64,000 nt of DNA from Bradyrhizobium sp. S69 (GTDB lineage: Bacteria; Pseudomonadota; Alphaproteobacteria; Rhizobiales; Xanthobacteraceae), in the NCBI RefSeq assembly GCF_009766005.1, contig NZ_LMUK01000060.1:2409-66408 (forward strand). The letters run 5' to 3'. The notes below the pieces were generated by a model, which worked only from the letters and a program-made list of their open reading frames with translations, was not told where the DNA came from and did no database searches. Positions 52,920 through 61,324 of the stretch are shown piece after piece. The position numbers were made by a program, and so were the translations under genes. Position 1 is the first letter of the stretch; every line of letters begins with the position of its first letter.

Positions 52920-53543
52920 ATGTCCGTGCGGCGAATCCTGACAATTGTGGTCGCGAGTTTGCTGGTGTGCGGGGTTGCGATCCCCGCGCACGCGCAAAGC
53001 GCGTCCTCTCCCAAGCAAGCTAATCCCGCGTCAGCCAAGCCTGCGGCGGCCAAGCCGGCGGCAGCGACCGTGGCGGCTGCCGTCACCGGTGGCGTGGAGC
53101 CGACATTGATCGGCCAGTTCGGCACCTGGGGCGCCTATAGCGCGACGCCGAACGGCAAGAAGGTATGTTTCGCGCTGGCAAAACCCTCTTCGTCGAAAAC
53201 CAATCCGGCCAATCGTCCGCGCGATCCGGCCTATGCGTTCGTTTCGACGCGTCCGGCGGAAAAAGTGACCAACGAAGTGTCGATCATGATCGGCTACACG
53301 CTAAAGCCGGGGTCGGAATCGACCCTGGAAGTCGGTGGCGGCAGCTATGCGATGTACACCCAGGGCGACGGGCTCTGGATCAAGAACGCCGCCGAGGAAG
53401 AACGGATGGTCGAGGCGATGCGCAAGTCCGCCGATGTGGTGGTCAAGGGCGTGTCGGCCAAGGGCACCGAGACGATCGATACCTTCTCGATGAAGGGCCT
53501 TGCCCAGGCGCTCGACCGGCTCGCGCAGGACTGCCGGCGCTAG
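52920..53543 (+). CDS. Invasion-associated locus B (IalB) family protein, exported
   Basis: The 207-residue protein has a signal peptide (MSVRRILTIVVASLLVCGVAIPAHAQ), then an Ala/Pro/Lys-rich spacer and the IalB domain: LIGQFGTWGAYSATPNGKKVCFAL, key part FGTWGAYSA. One cysteine is at KKVCF and one at QDCRR near the C-terminus, possibly a disulfide. IalB proteins are named after a Bartonella invasion factor but are widespread in free-living Rhizobiales, where function is unknown. An ATG at 52896 would add eight residues before the signal peptide. A repeat follows. Confidence 0.85.
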   Translation: MSVRRILTIVVASLLVCGVAIPAHAQSASSPKQANPASAKPAAAKPAAATVAAAVTGGVEPTLIGQFGTWGAYSATPNGKKVCFALAKPSSSKTNPANRPRDPAYAFVSTRPAEKVTNEVSIMIGYTLKPGSESTLEVGGGSYAMYTQGDGLWIKNAAEEERMVEAMRKSADVVVKGVSAKGTETIDTFSMKGLAQALDRLAQDCRR

Positions 53544-53612
53544 GCGCTAGGACGGATTAACCAGAGAATGCCGTTGTTTGAGGGGCCCGAAAGCCTTATC
53601 TGGTAGCAGATC

Positions 53613-53691
53613 GTAGGGTGGGCAAAGGCGCGCTTGCGCCGTGCCCACCATTGACGCCGCCGGTGGGCACGCTTCGCTTTGCCCACCCTAC
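53613..53691. repeat. Intergenic palindromic repeat (family I)
   Basis: GTAGGGTGGGCAAAGGCGCG and its near-complement CGCTTTGCCCACCCTAC enclose a hairpin with GGTGGGCACG-type inner arms. It lies between IalB and rlmN. The frame upstream of the rlmN start runs through this repeat. Confidence 0.75.
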
Positions 53692-53716
53692 ATTGTTCTC
53701 CATCTCGTGTGATTTT

Positions 53717-54916
53717 ATGACGCTCTCAACTGCCATAGCGCCGCTGGAAAAGGTCGCGCTCGAAAGCTACGTGCCGCCGGCCAAGCCGTCGCTGGTCGGG
53801 TTGTCGCGCGCGGAGCTCGCCGAGCGGCTGGGCGAGATCGGGGTTCCCCCGCAGCAGCGCAAGATGCGCATCGCGCAGCTCTGGCACTGGATCTATGTCC
53901 GGGGCGCCAAGGCGTTCGACGAGATGACCAGCATCTCAAAGGACATGCGCGGGCAACTCGAGCAGCATTTCACCGTGGCGCGGCCCGAAGTGGTGGCCGA
54001 GCAGATTTCCAACGACGGCACCCGCAAATGGCTGTTGCGTCTGCCGAGCGGCGATGCGGTCGAGAAGGCGCATGAAGTCGAGTGCGTCTACATTCCGGAA
54101 ACCGATCGCGGCACGCTGTGCGTCTCCTCGCAGGTCGGCTGCACGCTGACCTGCTCGTTCTGCCACACCGGCACGCAGCGGCTGGTGCGCAATCTCACCG
54201 CCGGTGAGATCGTCGGCCAGATCATGGTGGCGCGCGATCGCCTCAACGATTGGGCCGACCGCGAGACCCCGACCGGCAGCCGTCTCGTCACCAATGTGGT
54301 GATGATGGGCATGGGCGAGCCGCTGTATAATTTCGAGGCGGTGCGCGATGCGCTGTTGATCGTCGCCGACAATGAAGGCGTCGGCATTTCGCGGCGCCGC
54401 ATCACGCTGTCGACCTCGGGCGTGGTGCCGAACATCGCCCGCACCGGCGATGAGATCGGCGTCATGCTGGCGATCTCGCTGCACGCGGTGCGTGACGAGT
54501 TGCGCAACGAGTTGGTACCGCTGAACCGGAAATATCCGATCGCCGAATTGCTGCAGGCCTGCCGCGATTATCCGGGTTCGTCGAACGCGCGGCGCATCAC
54601 CTTCGAATATGTCATGCTGAAAGGCGTCAACGATTCGATGGATGACGCCAAGCTGCTGGTGAAGCTGTTGAACGGCATCCCGGCCAAGATCAATCTCATT
54701 CCGTTCAATCCGTGGCCGGGCTCGAAGTATGAGTGCTCGGACTGGGACCAGATCGAAAAATTCTCGGAATATATCTTCAACGCCGGTTACTCCTCGCCGG
54801 TGCGCACGCCGCGCGGCCGCGATATCCTCGCCGCCTGCGGCCAGTTGAAATCGGAAACCGAAAAATTGTCGGCCCGCGAGCGCCAGGCGCTGCGCGCCAT
54901 GGCGATGACGGATTGA
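53717..54916 (+). CDS. rlmN: Dual-specificity 23S rRNA/tRNA (adenine-C2)-methyltransferase RlmN
   Basis: The 399-residue radical SAM enzyme methylates C2 of A2503 in 23S rRNA and A37 in tRNAs. The iron-sulfur motif Cx3Cx2C is CTLTCSFCHTG; also MMGMGEPLYNF (SAM binding), LSTSGVVPNI and the catalytic cysteine region near AACGQL at the C-terminus. The ATG at 53717 gives MTLSTAIAPLEK; a longer frame from 53618 would lie within the palindromic repeat. Length and all motifs are complete. Confidence 0.96.
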   Translation: MTLSTAIAPLEKVALESYVPPAKPSLVGLSRAELAERLGEIGVPPQQRKMRIAQLWHWIYVRGAKAFDEMTSISKDMRGQLEQHFTVARPEVVAEQISNDGTRKWLLRLPSGDAVEKAHEVECVYIPETDRGTLCVSSQVGCTLTCSFCHTGTQRLVRNLTAGEIVGQIMVARDRLNDWADRETPTGSRLVTNVVMMGMGEPLYNFEAVRDALLIVADNEGVGISRRRITLSTSGVVPNIARTGDEIGVMLAISLHAVRDELRNELVPLNRKYPIAELLQACRDYPGSSNARRITFEYVMLKGVNDSMDDAKLLVKLLNGIPAKINLIPFNPWPGSKYECSDWDQIEKFSEYIFNAGYSSPVRTPRGRDILAACGQLKSETEKLSARERQALRAMAMTD

Positions 54917-54925
54917 GAACAACGG

Positions 54926-55053
54926 GCCCTCATGGTGAGGAGCGCGCTCTCCGGCAGCGCACTTGCGCTGTCCGGTGCGCGCGTCTCGAACCATGGCCAC
55001 CTGAACATCTCATCCTTCGAGATGCGGCGAAGACGCCGCTCCTCAGGATGAGG
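54926..55053. repeat. Intergenic palindromic repeat, family B copy 5
   Basis: GCCCTCATGGTGAGGAGCGC ... GTCTCGAACCATGG ... CATCCTTCGAGATGCGGCG ... GCTCCTCAGGATGAGGTC. A more diverged copy, sharing CTCATGGTGAGGAGCGCGC with about 9370. It lies between rlmN and the next membrane protein gene. Confidence 0.65.
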
Positions 55054-55080
55054 TCACGAAACGTTGCTTCGGATTGATAC

Positions 55081-55590
55081 ATGGCACTGATCGGCCGTTT
55101 GTTCGTCATTTTATTTGGCTTCCTCGCTGCCTGTCTGGTGGCGGGAATGATCGTGGTCGGCGCGGTGCTGTTTCCGGAATTCAGCGATCTCGGGGCAGGT
55201 CCGGTCGATCCCGGCACGCTGAACATCATCGTCGGCTTCGGGTTCATCTTCATCAGCGGCTTTGCCTTATTGCCGGCGATGATCGTGGTGCTGATCACCG
55301 AAGCCTTCTATGTCAGGGCCGCGCTGACCTACGCGGTGGGCGGCGGCATCGTCGGGCTTGCCTGTTATCTCGGCCTGGTGCCGTTCGATACCTCGACGTT
55401 CCGGTTCGAAGGCATCGTGCGGCGGCATCTCGAAATCATGACCGGCGCCGGCATCGTCGCCGGCGTGGTCTATTGGATGATCGCGGGCCGCAACGCCGGC
55501 GCCTGGCGCGAGCCGCCGCGCCCGCTGACGCCGCCCCCACCGCTGCCCTCGCATTCGCGGCCGCAAATTGACGGGCCGCCGTCATCCTGA
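55081..55590 (+). CDS. Hypothetical four-helix membrane protein
   Basis: The 169-residue protein has about four membrane helices (about 6-30, 45-70, 85-105, 120-140): LFVILFGFLAACLVAGMIVV, NIIVGFGFIFISGFALLPAM, AVGGGIVGLACYLGLV and MTGAGIVAGVVYWMIAG. It ends in a proline-rich tail, PPRPLTPPPPLPS. I do not recognise the family. The final codons and stop lie in the edge of a palindromic repeat (55580-55750), so the last residues may be encoded by repeat DNA. Confidence 0.7.
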   Translation: MALIGRLFVILFGFLAACLVAGMIVVGAVLFPEFSDLGAGPVDPGTLNIIVGFGFIFISGFALLPAMIVVLITEAFYVRAALTYAVGGGIVGLACYLGLVPFDTSTFRFEGIVRRHLEIMTGAGIVAGVVYWMIAGRNAGAWREPPRPLTPPPPLPSHSRPQIDGPPSS

Positions 55591-55750
55591 GAGCCTGTGA
55601 AGCTATCTCTGACGTCATCCCCGGGATGAACGCAATTGCGTTCACCCGTGAGGAGCGGCGTCTTCGCCGCGTCTCGAAGGATGGTGTTCAGCACGGTGTT
55701 TGCGGCCATCCTTCGAGACGCGCGCAAGAGCGCGCATCCTCAGGATGACG
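55580..55750. repeat. Intergenic palindromic repeat, family B copy 6, overlapping a gene end
   Basis: GCCGTCATCCTGAGAGCCTG ... GTGAGGAGCGGCGTCTTCGC ... GTCTCGAAGGATGG ... CCATCCTTCGAGACGCG ... CATCCTCAGGATGACGG. The TGA stop of the preceding gene lies inside it. Confidence 0.75.
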
Positions 55751-55813
55751 GCCGCAATTCGACTGGACTTTCCGCCTCTTCCCATCCCAAACACCCTCGG
55801 CTAAACCCCCGCC

Positions 55814-56590
55814 ATGAACCGGACTGGACTTTTTATCGCCCTCGCGCTCACGGTTGTGATCGAACTGCTGTTTGGGATTTATCCCGAGTTCGATCTCAAA
55901 CTCGCGGCGCTGTTTTACGATCCGGCGACCGCTTCGTTTCCGCTGAAGCTCAACGGCGCCGCCGCATTGGCACGCGATGCCGCGATGTGGATTGCGTGGG
56001 GGCTCGCTCTGCCGGCCCTCGGGGCGCTGGTGATCAAGCTGCTTTGGCCGGAGCGGCGGCTCCTGATGTCAGGCCGCGCGATCGCCTTCCTGCTGGTGAC
56101 GCTGTTGCTGGCCGCGGGGATTCTCACCAACCTTACCTTCAAGTCTTATTGGGGCCGCCCGCGTCCGGTGGTGGTTGAGCAATTCAACGGACCCCAGCCG
56201 TTCGTGGCGTGGTGGGATCCGCGCGGCACATGCGCGCGCAACTGTTCGTTTTTCTCCGGCGAGGGCGCCACCGCATTCTGGACGATCGCGCCCGCGGTAC
56301 TGGCGCCTCCGGCCCTGCGGCCGTTGGCGCTGGGCGCCGCCACCCTGTTCGGGGTGACCACCAGCGTGCTCCGGATGGCGTTCGGTGGGCACTTTTTCAC
56401 CGATGTCGCGACCGCCGGCCTGGTGACGTTTCTGGTGATCTGGCTGGTCCATGGCTATATCTATCGCTGGCCTCGTACCCGCCTCACCGATGAGGGCGTC
56501 GACCGCGCGCTGACCCGGTTCGCCTGGCCCGGTTACCGCATGCGGCAGCGCTGGCGCGGACGCGACGTGGGCCCGCTTCCCTCCGCCTAA
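55814..56590 (+). CDS. PAP2 family lipid phosphatase-like membrane protein
   Basis: The 258-residue protein has about six membrane helices. Acid-phosphatase motifs: C1 Lys110 in KSYWGRPRP (KxxxxxxRP), C2 CSFFSGEGA with Ser148-Gly149-Glu150 where PSGH is usual, and C3 Arg187...His193...Asp197 in RMAFGGHFFTD (Rx5Hx3D). C1 and C3 support a phosphatase; the C2 His is replaced by Glu. Related Gram-negative proteins (LpxE/LpxF type) remove phosphates from lipid A or undecaprenyl phosphates at the periplasmic face. The substrate here is open. Confidence 0.85.
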   Translation: MNRTGLFIALALTVVIELLFGIYPEFDLKLAALFYDPATASFPLKLNGAAALARDAAMWIAWGLALPALGALVIKLLWPERRLLMSGRAIAFLLVTLLLAAGILTNLTFKSYWGRPRPVVVEQFNGPQPFVAWWDPRGTCARNCSFFSGEGATAFWTIAPAVLAPPALRPLALGAATLFGVTTSVLRMAFGGHFFTDVATAGLVTFLVIWLVHGYIYRWPRTRLTDEGVDRALTRFAWPGYRMRQRWRGRDVGPLPSA

Positions 56591-56719
56591 GCGACCTCAT
56601 TGTTAGGCAAGCGGCCATTAAACGCGTGCCCAAGGCTGCGAAATTTGTTATTCGCGCACTCGGGCCAAGACCTGCAAGCCACGCTTGGCATTTACAATTT
56701 TCGATCGATTGGACGTTTG

Positions 56720-58057
56720 ATGAGTACGATCCTGAAAAGTCTGCCCAAAGGCGAAAAAGTCGGCATCGCCTTCTCGGGCGGTCTCGACACCAGTGCGGCG
56801 CTGTTGTGGATGAAGCAAAAGGGCGCCCGCGTCTTTGCTTACACCGCCAATCTCGGCCAGCCTGACGAGACCGACTACAACGAGATTCCGCGCAAAGCGC
56901 TGGAGTTCGGCGCCGAGAAAGCCCGGCTGGTGGATTGCCGCACCCAGTTGGTGCACGAAGGCATTGCCGCGATCCAATCCGGCGCCTTCCACATCTCGAC
57001 CGGCGGCATCAGCTATTTCAACACCACGCCGCTCGGTCGCGCGGTGACCGGCACGATGCTGGTGTCGGCCATGAAGGAAGACGGCGTCAATATCTGGGGC
57101 GACGGCTCGACCTTCAAAGGCAACGATATCGAGCGCTTCTACCGTTACGGCCTGCTGACCAATCCGAACCTGCGGATCTACAAGCCCTGGCTCGACCAGC
57201 AGTTCATCGACGAACTGGGCGGCCGCGCCGAGATGTCGGCGTTCATGACCGCCAGTGGCTTCGCCTACAAGATGAGCGCCGAAAAGGCCTATTCGACCGA
57301 CAGCAATATCCTCGGCGCCACCCACGAGGCCAAGGATCTCGAGAGCCTGAACAGCGGCATCAAGATCGTCAATCCGATCATGGGCGTGCCGTTCTGGCGC
57401 GACGACTGCAACGTCAAGGCGGAGCAGGTCGTCGTGCGTTTTGCGGAGGGCCAGCCGGTCGCGTTGAACGGCCAGACCTTCGCCGATCCGGTCGCGCTGT
57501 TCCTCGAGGCCAACGCCATCGGCGGCCGCCATGGGCTTGGCATGAGCGACCAGATCGAGAACCGCATCATCGAGGCCAAGAGCCGCGGTATCTACGAGGC
57601 GCCCGCCATGGCGCTGCTGCACATCGCCTACGAACGTCTGCTCACCGGCATCCACAACGAGGACACCATCGAGCAACACCGGATCAGCGGCATGCGCCTT
57701 GGCCGATTGCTCTACCAGGGGCGGTGGTTCGATTCCCAGGCGCTGATGCTGCGCGAACCCGCGCAGCGCTGGGTCGCGCGTGCGATCACCGGCGAGGTGA
57801 CGCTCGAACTGCGCCGTGGCAACGACTACTCGATCCTGAACACCGAGAGCCCCAATCTGACCTATGCGCCGGAACGGCTCAGCATGGAGAAGGTGGAGGA
57901 TGCACCGTTCACACCGGCCGACCGCATCGGCCAGCTCACGATGCGCAACCTCGACATCGCCGACACCCGCACCAAGCTCGATCTCTATTCGCAGACGGGT
58001 TTGCTCTCGATCGGCGAAGGTTCCGAGATATTCAAGCTCGACAGCGACAAGGGCTGA
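56720..58057 (+). CDS. argG: Argininosuccinate synthase
   Basis: The 445-residue enzyme joins citrulline and aspartate with ATP in arginine synthesis. The N-terminal ATP-binding motif is AFSGGLDTSAALLWM; also TPLGRAVTGTMLV, WGDGSTFKGNDIERFYRYG and SAEKAYSTDSNILGATHE. This is the long type of ArgG (E. coli-like), not the short type. The ATG at 56720 gives MSTILKSLPKGEKVGIAFSGG; a longer frame from 56600 is unconserved. Followed by two repeats and a terminator. Confidence 0.97.
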   Translation: MSTILKSLPKGEKVGIAFSGGLDTSAALLWMKQKGARVFAYTANLGQPDETDYNEIPRKALEFGAEKARLVDCRTQLVHEGIAAIQSGAFHISTGGISYFNTTPLGRAVTGTMLVSAMKEDGVNIWGDGSTFKGNDIERFYRYGLLTNPNLRIYKPWLDQQFIDELGGRAEMSAFMTASGFAYKMSAEKAYSTDSNILGATHEAKDLESLNSGIKIVNPIMGVPFWRDDCNVKAEQVVVRFAEGQPVALNGQTFADPVALFLEANAIGGRHGLGMSDQIENRIIEAKSRGIYEAPAMALLHIAYERLLTGIHNEDTIEQHRISGMRLGRLLYQGRWFDSQALMLREPAQRWVARAITGEVTLELRRGNDYSILNTESPNLTYAPERLSMEKVEDAPFTPADRIGQLTMRNLDIADTRTKLDLYSQTGLLSIGEGSEIFKLDSDKG

Positions 58058-58079
58058 AGCGCGCGGGGCGCATCTGCAT

Positions 58080-58202
58080 GTCGTCCCGGCCTGCGCGCCG
58101 GGACCCATAACCCCTGGCGTTGGTGATTGCAGAAGGCATTTGCTTCACTGCCGAAACGAGATGACACGGCGTATGGGTCCCGGCACGGAGGCCGGGACGA
58201 CG
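58080..58202. repeat. Intergenic palindromic repeat, family C copy 3
   Basis: GTCGTCCCGGCCTGCGCGCC ... GGGACCCATAACCCC ... GTATGGGTCCCGGCACGGAG ... GGCCGGGACGAC. It is directly followed by a family A copy. Confidence 0.75.
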
Positions 58203-58207
58203 AATTC

Positions 58208-58322
58208 CGTCATTGCGAGGAGCGAAGCGACGAAGCAATCCAGTCCTTGCCTTTAGCCCTGGATTGCTTCGCGGAGCCTGTCATCGGGCGGCGTTCGCCC
58301 GACCCGTTGGCTCGCAATGACG
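58208..58322. repeat. Intergenic palindromic repeat, family A copy 4
   Basis: CGTCATTGCGAGGAGCGAAG ... AAGCAATCCAG ... CTGGATTGCTTCG ... CGTTCGCCCGACCCGTTGGC ... CTCGCAATGACG. It is nearly the reverse complement of copy 2 at 40605-40720. Confidence 0.8.
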
Positions 58323-58332
58323 AACTCAAACA

Positions 58333-58362
58333 AAAATGGCCGGGATTGCTCCCGGCCATTTT
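58333..58362. terminator. Strong bidirectional intrinsic terminator between argG and the OmpA gene
   Basis: The perfect 13-bp arms AAAATGGCCGGGA (58333-58345) and TCCCGGCCATTTT (58350-58362) enclose TTGC. The A- and T-flanks serve both directions for these convergent genes. Confidence 0.85.
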
Positions 58363-58385
58363 GCGTTTCAGTCGATCGCCGCAAT

Positions 58386-60287
58386 TTAGCGCGGCGGCAC
58401 GGTGCCGGGAGGCGGGGGCGGCAGCGAGGCCGTTCCGCCGTTGAGCAAAGGCGTGATGCGGCGGACGGTGACACGCCGGTTGATGCGGCTCGGCCCGTCG
58501 GTCTGTTCCTTGAGATATTGCGCGCCGTAACCCTGCGAGGTCAGGTTTTCGGCGGGCACGCCAAACTGCGAGGTCAGCAGTTCGGCGGCCGATTGGGCGC
58601 GCCGGTCCGACAGCGACAGATTGTCGACGGGGTTGCCGACCGCGTCGGTGTGGCCCTCGATCAGGAACACCTCGCGCGGGTTGCGCTGGATCGCCCGGTT
58701 GAGCCCGTCCGCGATCGACTGCAACCGCGCCGCCTGATCCGGCGGAATCTCCCACGATCCGGTTTCGAAGTTGATGGTGTTGAGATCGATGCTCGGCATC
58801 AACTGGCGGACCGAGGGGCTGTAGCGGATTTCGTCGAGCGAATAACGCCGTGCGATCCGCTCCACCGGCGGCGCTTCCATGGTGTCGTAGATCAGGTCGG
58901 GCGGTGCTACGTCGGCGTCGACGATGTAGTGATCATAGGGAATGCTGATCACCGGCGGCGGCAGGTCGACATAGTAGCCGCCGACCGCGCCGGGGTCGCG
59001 GTAGCTGTTGTCGATGATGACGATCTCGCGGCCCTGCTGATCGCGTCGGATCCGGCGCAGCAACTGGCCGTCGGCGCCGACCACGGTGATGATCTGCGAG
59101 CCGTCGGGACGGATCACGATGGTGCGGTTTTCGTTGCCGACCCGCTCGGTCCGGATGTCGCGCGCGCCGTAACGGAAGCGCTCATCCTCGTCGTGGCGGA
59201 TGAAGGACTGACCGCTGGGATCGACCACAATGACCCGGCCCGGCTCCGTAAAGACGGTGCGGCCGCCTTCCTGGGTTTCATGCCGGTCGGCACGGAACCC
59301 ATCCATGTTGCGCGGCCCCTGGCGCGCGGCGCCCGGCGCAATCGGGGTCAGGGCCGCGGCCGGCACGGGCGCCGCCGGCAAAGGCGCAGTGACGGTCGGC
59401 GGGGCGTGACGGGCGAACGGCGCGCCGCCGGGTCCAGCACCAGCGCCTTGTCCTGGTCCGGCTCCAGGCGGGCGTCCGCCTTGGCCTGCGGGCGCATTCG
59501 GCGCCGGCGCGGCGGGGGCCGCATTTGGGGCTGCGGCCGGAGGCCTGGCCGCGTTCGGCGCGGCTGCCGGGGGCTGCGCCACAGGGGCTACTGGCGGCGT
59601 AGCGGCAGGAGCAGCGGTTCCCGGAGCACCTGCTCCCGGAGGCCGTTCGCGCTCGTGCGGCTGACCCGCTGGTGCCGCACCTGGTGCGGGAGCAGCGTTT
59701 GGCGTTGCAGGCGCTGCTTTGACACCGTTCGGCGGCGTGCCCGGAGTTCCTGGGGCTGCTGGGGTTCCTGGGGGCCGTTCCCGCTCGTGCTCGTGAGGCT
59801 GTCCCGCGGGCGCCGCATTGGGGGCGATCGGCGGCTTTGGCGCAACTGGCACTGGTGCTGCCGCGGGCGGCGCGGGACGCACCGGGGCTGCGGCAGGGGG
59901 CGGAGCGTGCGGCGGCGGGGCGGCCGGCGGCGCCGGGTGCGGCGGAGGTGCGGCTACGGGTGGGGCGACAGGCTTGGGCGCGGCCGGAGGCGGCGCCACG
60001 GGATGCGGGGGCGGCGCAGGCGGAGGCGCGGGGCGTGCGGCAGGAGGCGCAGCAGGCGCAGGATGCGGCGCGGCTGCCGGCGGCGGCGCGGGATGTGGCG
60101 CGGCGGCGGGCGGTGCGGCATGTGGCGGCGCGCCCTTCGGCGGCTGCTTCGGTTTTCCGTCAGGACCGAGTTCGCCTTGAGCTTGTGCAACGACGATCGG
60201 AGCGGTTTGCGCGTGCGACGGCGTGCTGACGAAGTGCAGCGCCGTCAACGCCGTTGAGGCAAGCAGCACGAGACGAAGGTGTGTCAT
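58386..60287 (-). CDS. OmpA family protein with a long Pro/Ala-rich region
   Basis: From ATG 60287 the protein has 633 residues. It starts with a signal peptide (MTHLRLVLLASTALTALHF ... SHAQ), then about 300 residues of very Pro/Ala/His-rich low-complexity sequence with recurrent AGQPHERERPP units. A middle domain with RTVFTEPGRVIVVDPSGQ precedes the C-terminal OmpA peptidoglycan-binding domain (LIEGHTDAVGNPVDNLSLSD; SQGYGAQYL). The OmpA domain anchors to peptidoglycan; the Pro/Ala part probably spans the periplasm or cell wall. An ATG at 60335 would place 16 residues before the signal peptide. Confidence 0.85.
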   Translation of the reverse strand: MTHLRLVLLASTALTALHFVSTPSHAQTAPIVVAQAQGELGPDGKPKQPPKGAPPHAAPPAAAPHPAPPPAAAPHPAPAAPPAARPAPPPAPPPHPVAPPPAAPKPVAPPVAAPPPHPAPPAAPPPHAPPPAAAPVRPAPPAAAPVPVAPKPPIAPNAAPAGQPHEHERERPPGTPAAPGTPGTPPNGVKAAPATPNAAPAPGAAPAGQPHERERPPGAGAPGTAAPAATPPVAPVAQPPAAAPNAARPPAAAPNAAPAAPAPNAPAGQGGRPPGAGPGQGAGAGPGGAPFARHAPPTVTAPLPAAPVPAAALTPIAPGAARQGPRNMDGFRADRHETQEGGRTVFTEPGRVIVVDPSGQSFIRHDEDERFRYGARDIRTERVGNENRTIVIRPDGSQIITVVGADGQLLRRIRRDQQGREIVIIDNSYRDPGAVGGYYVDLPPPVISIPYDHYIVDADVAPPDLIYDTMEAPPVERIARRYSLDEIRYSPSVRQLMPSIDLNTINFETGSWEIPPDQAARLQSIADGLNRAIQRNPREVFLIEGHTDAVGNPVDNLSLSDRRAQSAAELLTSQFGVPAENLTSQGYGAQYLKEQTDGPSRINRRVTVRRITPLLNGGTASLPPPPPGTVPPR

Positions 60288-60503
60288 TTGATGTGAGTCC
60301 CCGGAAAGGTTCTGAGCGATGTAAGGATTCTTCATTCGCCGAAAACGTCGGCGTGCCGATCAACGGCGAATCGTTAGGCCGGATTGTGGCGGACGATAAA
60401 ACGCAGACGCTATTTATTTCATTCGCGCAACAGCTTGCATGCGCAATTATTCATGACGCATTCATAAGAAGGACTTCTTGCATAAGAAGGATTTCATGAA
60501 GTC
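60288..60503. other. Intergenic region upstream of the OmpA gene
   Basis: No gene is visible. It contains the OmpA promoter (not identified by consensus) and the 3' end of the Pro-rich miniprotein gene region. A short direct repeat ATAAGAAGGA occurs at about 60465-60495 (CATAAGAAGGACTTC and CATAAGAAGGATTTC). Confidence 0.4.
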
Positions 60504-60743
60504 TTACGTCGTCCCCTGCGACATTTTGTCAGCCGCAGGATTGGGCGCGGATGGCCCCGGCGGCCCGCGCACCGGCAGCTCTTCCGGCATTTGGCCCGGT
60601 AATTCCTCAGGTCGCGGTGATTCGCCGGGCTCGCGTATCGGCACCGGAATCTCCGGCCGAGGATTGCCCGGCGGACTTTCTTGCGGCGGTTCGGTCGGAT
60701 GGCCGGGCGTCGCGGGCGGAATTTCGGGGGGCTCGATCGGCAT
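60504..60743 (-). CDS. Pro/Glu-rich miniprotein abutting the PNPOx-like gene
   Basis: The 79-residue protein is almost entirely Pro, Glu, Gly and Arg: MPIEPPEIPPATPGHPTEPP at the start, later PEELPGQMPEELPV. Its ATG directly follows the stop codon of the PNPOx-like gene (TAG then ATG), so translation is probably coupled by ribosome re-initiation. It is predicted to be disordered. I recall similar small Pro-rich proteins behind the same enzyme in Bradyrhizobium but did not check. No signal peptide or membrane helix. Confidence 0.55.
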   Translation of the reverse strand: MPIEPPEIPPATPGHPTEPPQESPPGNPRPEIPVPIREPGESPRPEELPGQMPEELPVRGPPGPSAPNPAADKMSQGTT

Positions 60744-61229
60744 CTACAGCGTGACCTTGCGGTTGTCGCCAATCTCGGGCCGCGAACCGGTGACGGCGGC
60801 GGTCGCCATTTTCACGTAACTGATAACGGAGCCCGGCGTGTCCCAGAATTCGGCATCGTCAGGCACGATTTTCAGAACGCGAATATTGGGATCCTCGGCA
60901 CTGTCCCACCACGCTTTTGCGGGCGTCGAAAACAGTTGCTTGATCTTGGCGCGATCATTGGAGACCACGGCGGTACCGGTGACCGAGACATATTTCTGAT
61001 CGCTGGCATTGGCAAAAGACAGGTTGATGCCAGGATTGCGCGCGATCTCTTCGTCCTTGTGACGCCGCCCGTCGGTGAGAAAATAGATCGCATTATTTTC
61101 GCGTTCCAGGAACGCGCTCATCGGCCGCGCGCGAAGCTTGTCGCCGTCATGGGTGACCAGCATCGCGAAGCCGATCTTCTTCATTAGTTCCCAGGCGCGA
61201 TCTACATCGCGTGCATTGTCATTGGTCAT
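60744..61229 (-). CDS. Pyridoxamine 5'-phosphate oxidase-like FMN-binding protein
   Basis: The 161-residue protein has the split-barrel FMN-binding fold of general stress protein 26/PNPOx-like proteins: RAWELMKKIGFAMLVTHDGD, LRARPMSAFL, AIYFLTDGRRHK and INLSFANASDQKYVSVTG. It is unlikely to be the true PdxH, which is longer and has extra PLP-binding motifs; a flavin- or deazaflavin-dependent reductase or stress protein is more likely. ATG at 61229 is chosen because GGAG stands at normal spacing; an ATG at 61241 is the alternative. It heads a probable two-gene unit with the Pro-rich miniprotein. Confidence 0.87.
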   Translation of the reverse strand: MTNDNARDVDRAWELMKKIGFAMLVTHDGDKLRARPMSAFLERENNAIYFLTDGRRHKDEEIARNPGINLSFANASDQKYVSVTGTAVVSNDRAKIKQLFSTPAKAWWDSAEDPNIRVLKIVPDDAEFWDTPGSVISYVKMATAAVTGSRPEIGDNRKVTL

Positions 61230-61324
61230 GTTTCGCTCCATCAGCTTTTACAGCGGCTCTGGAGGCGACAACGGGCCGGAAGCGGCGATGTTCCTGTTCC
61301 TGGGCCGGGATGGCATGGAACCGG

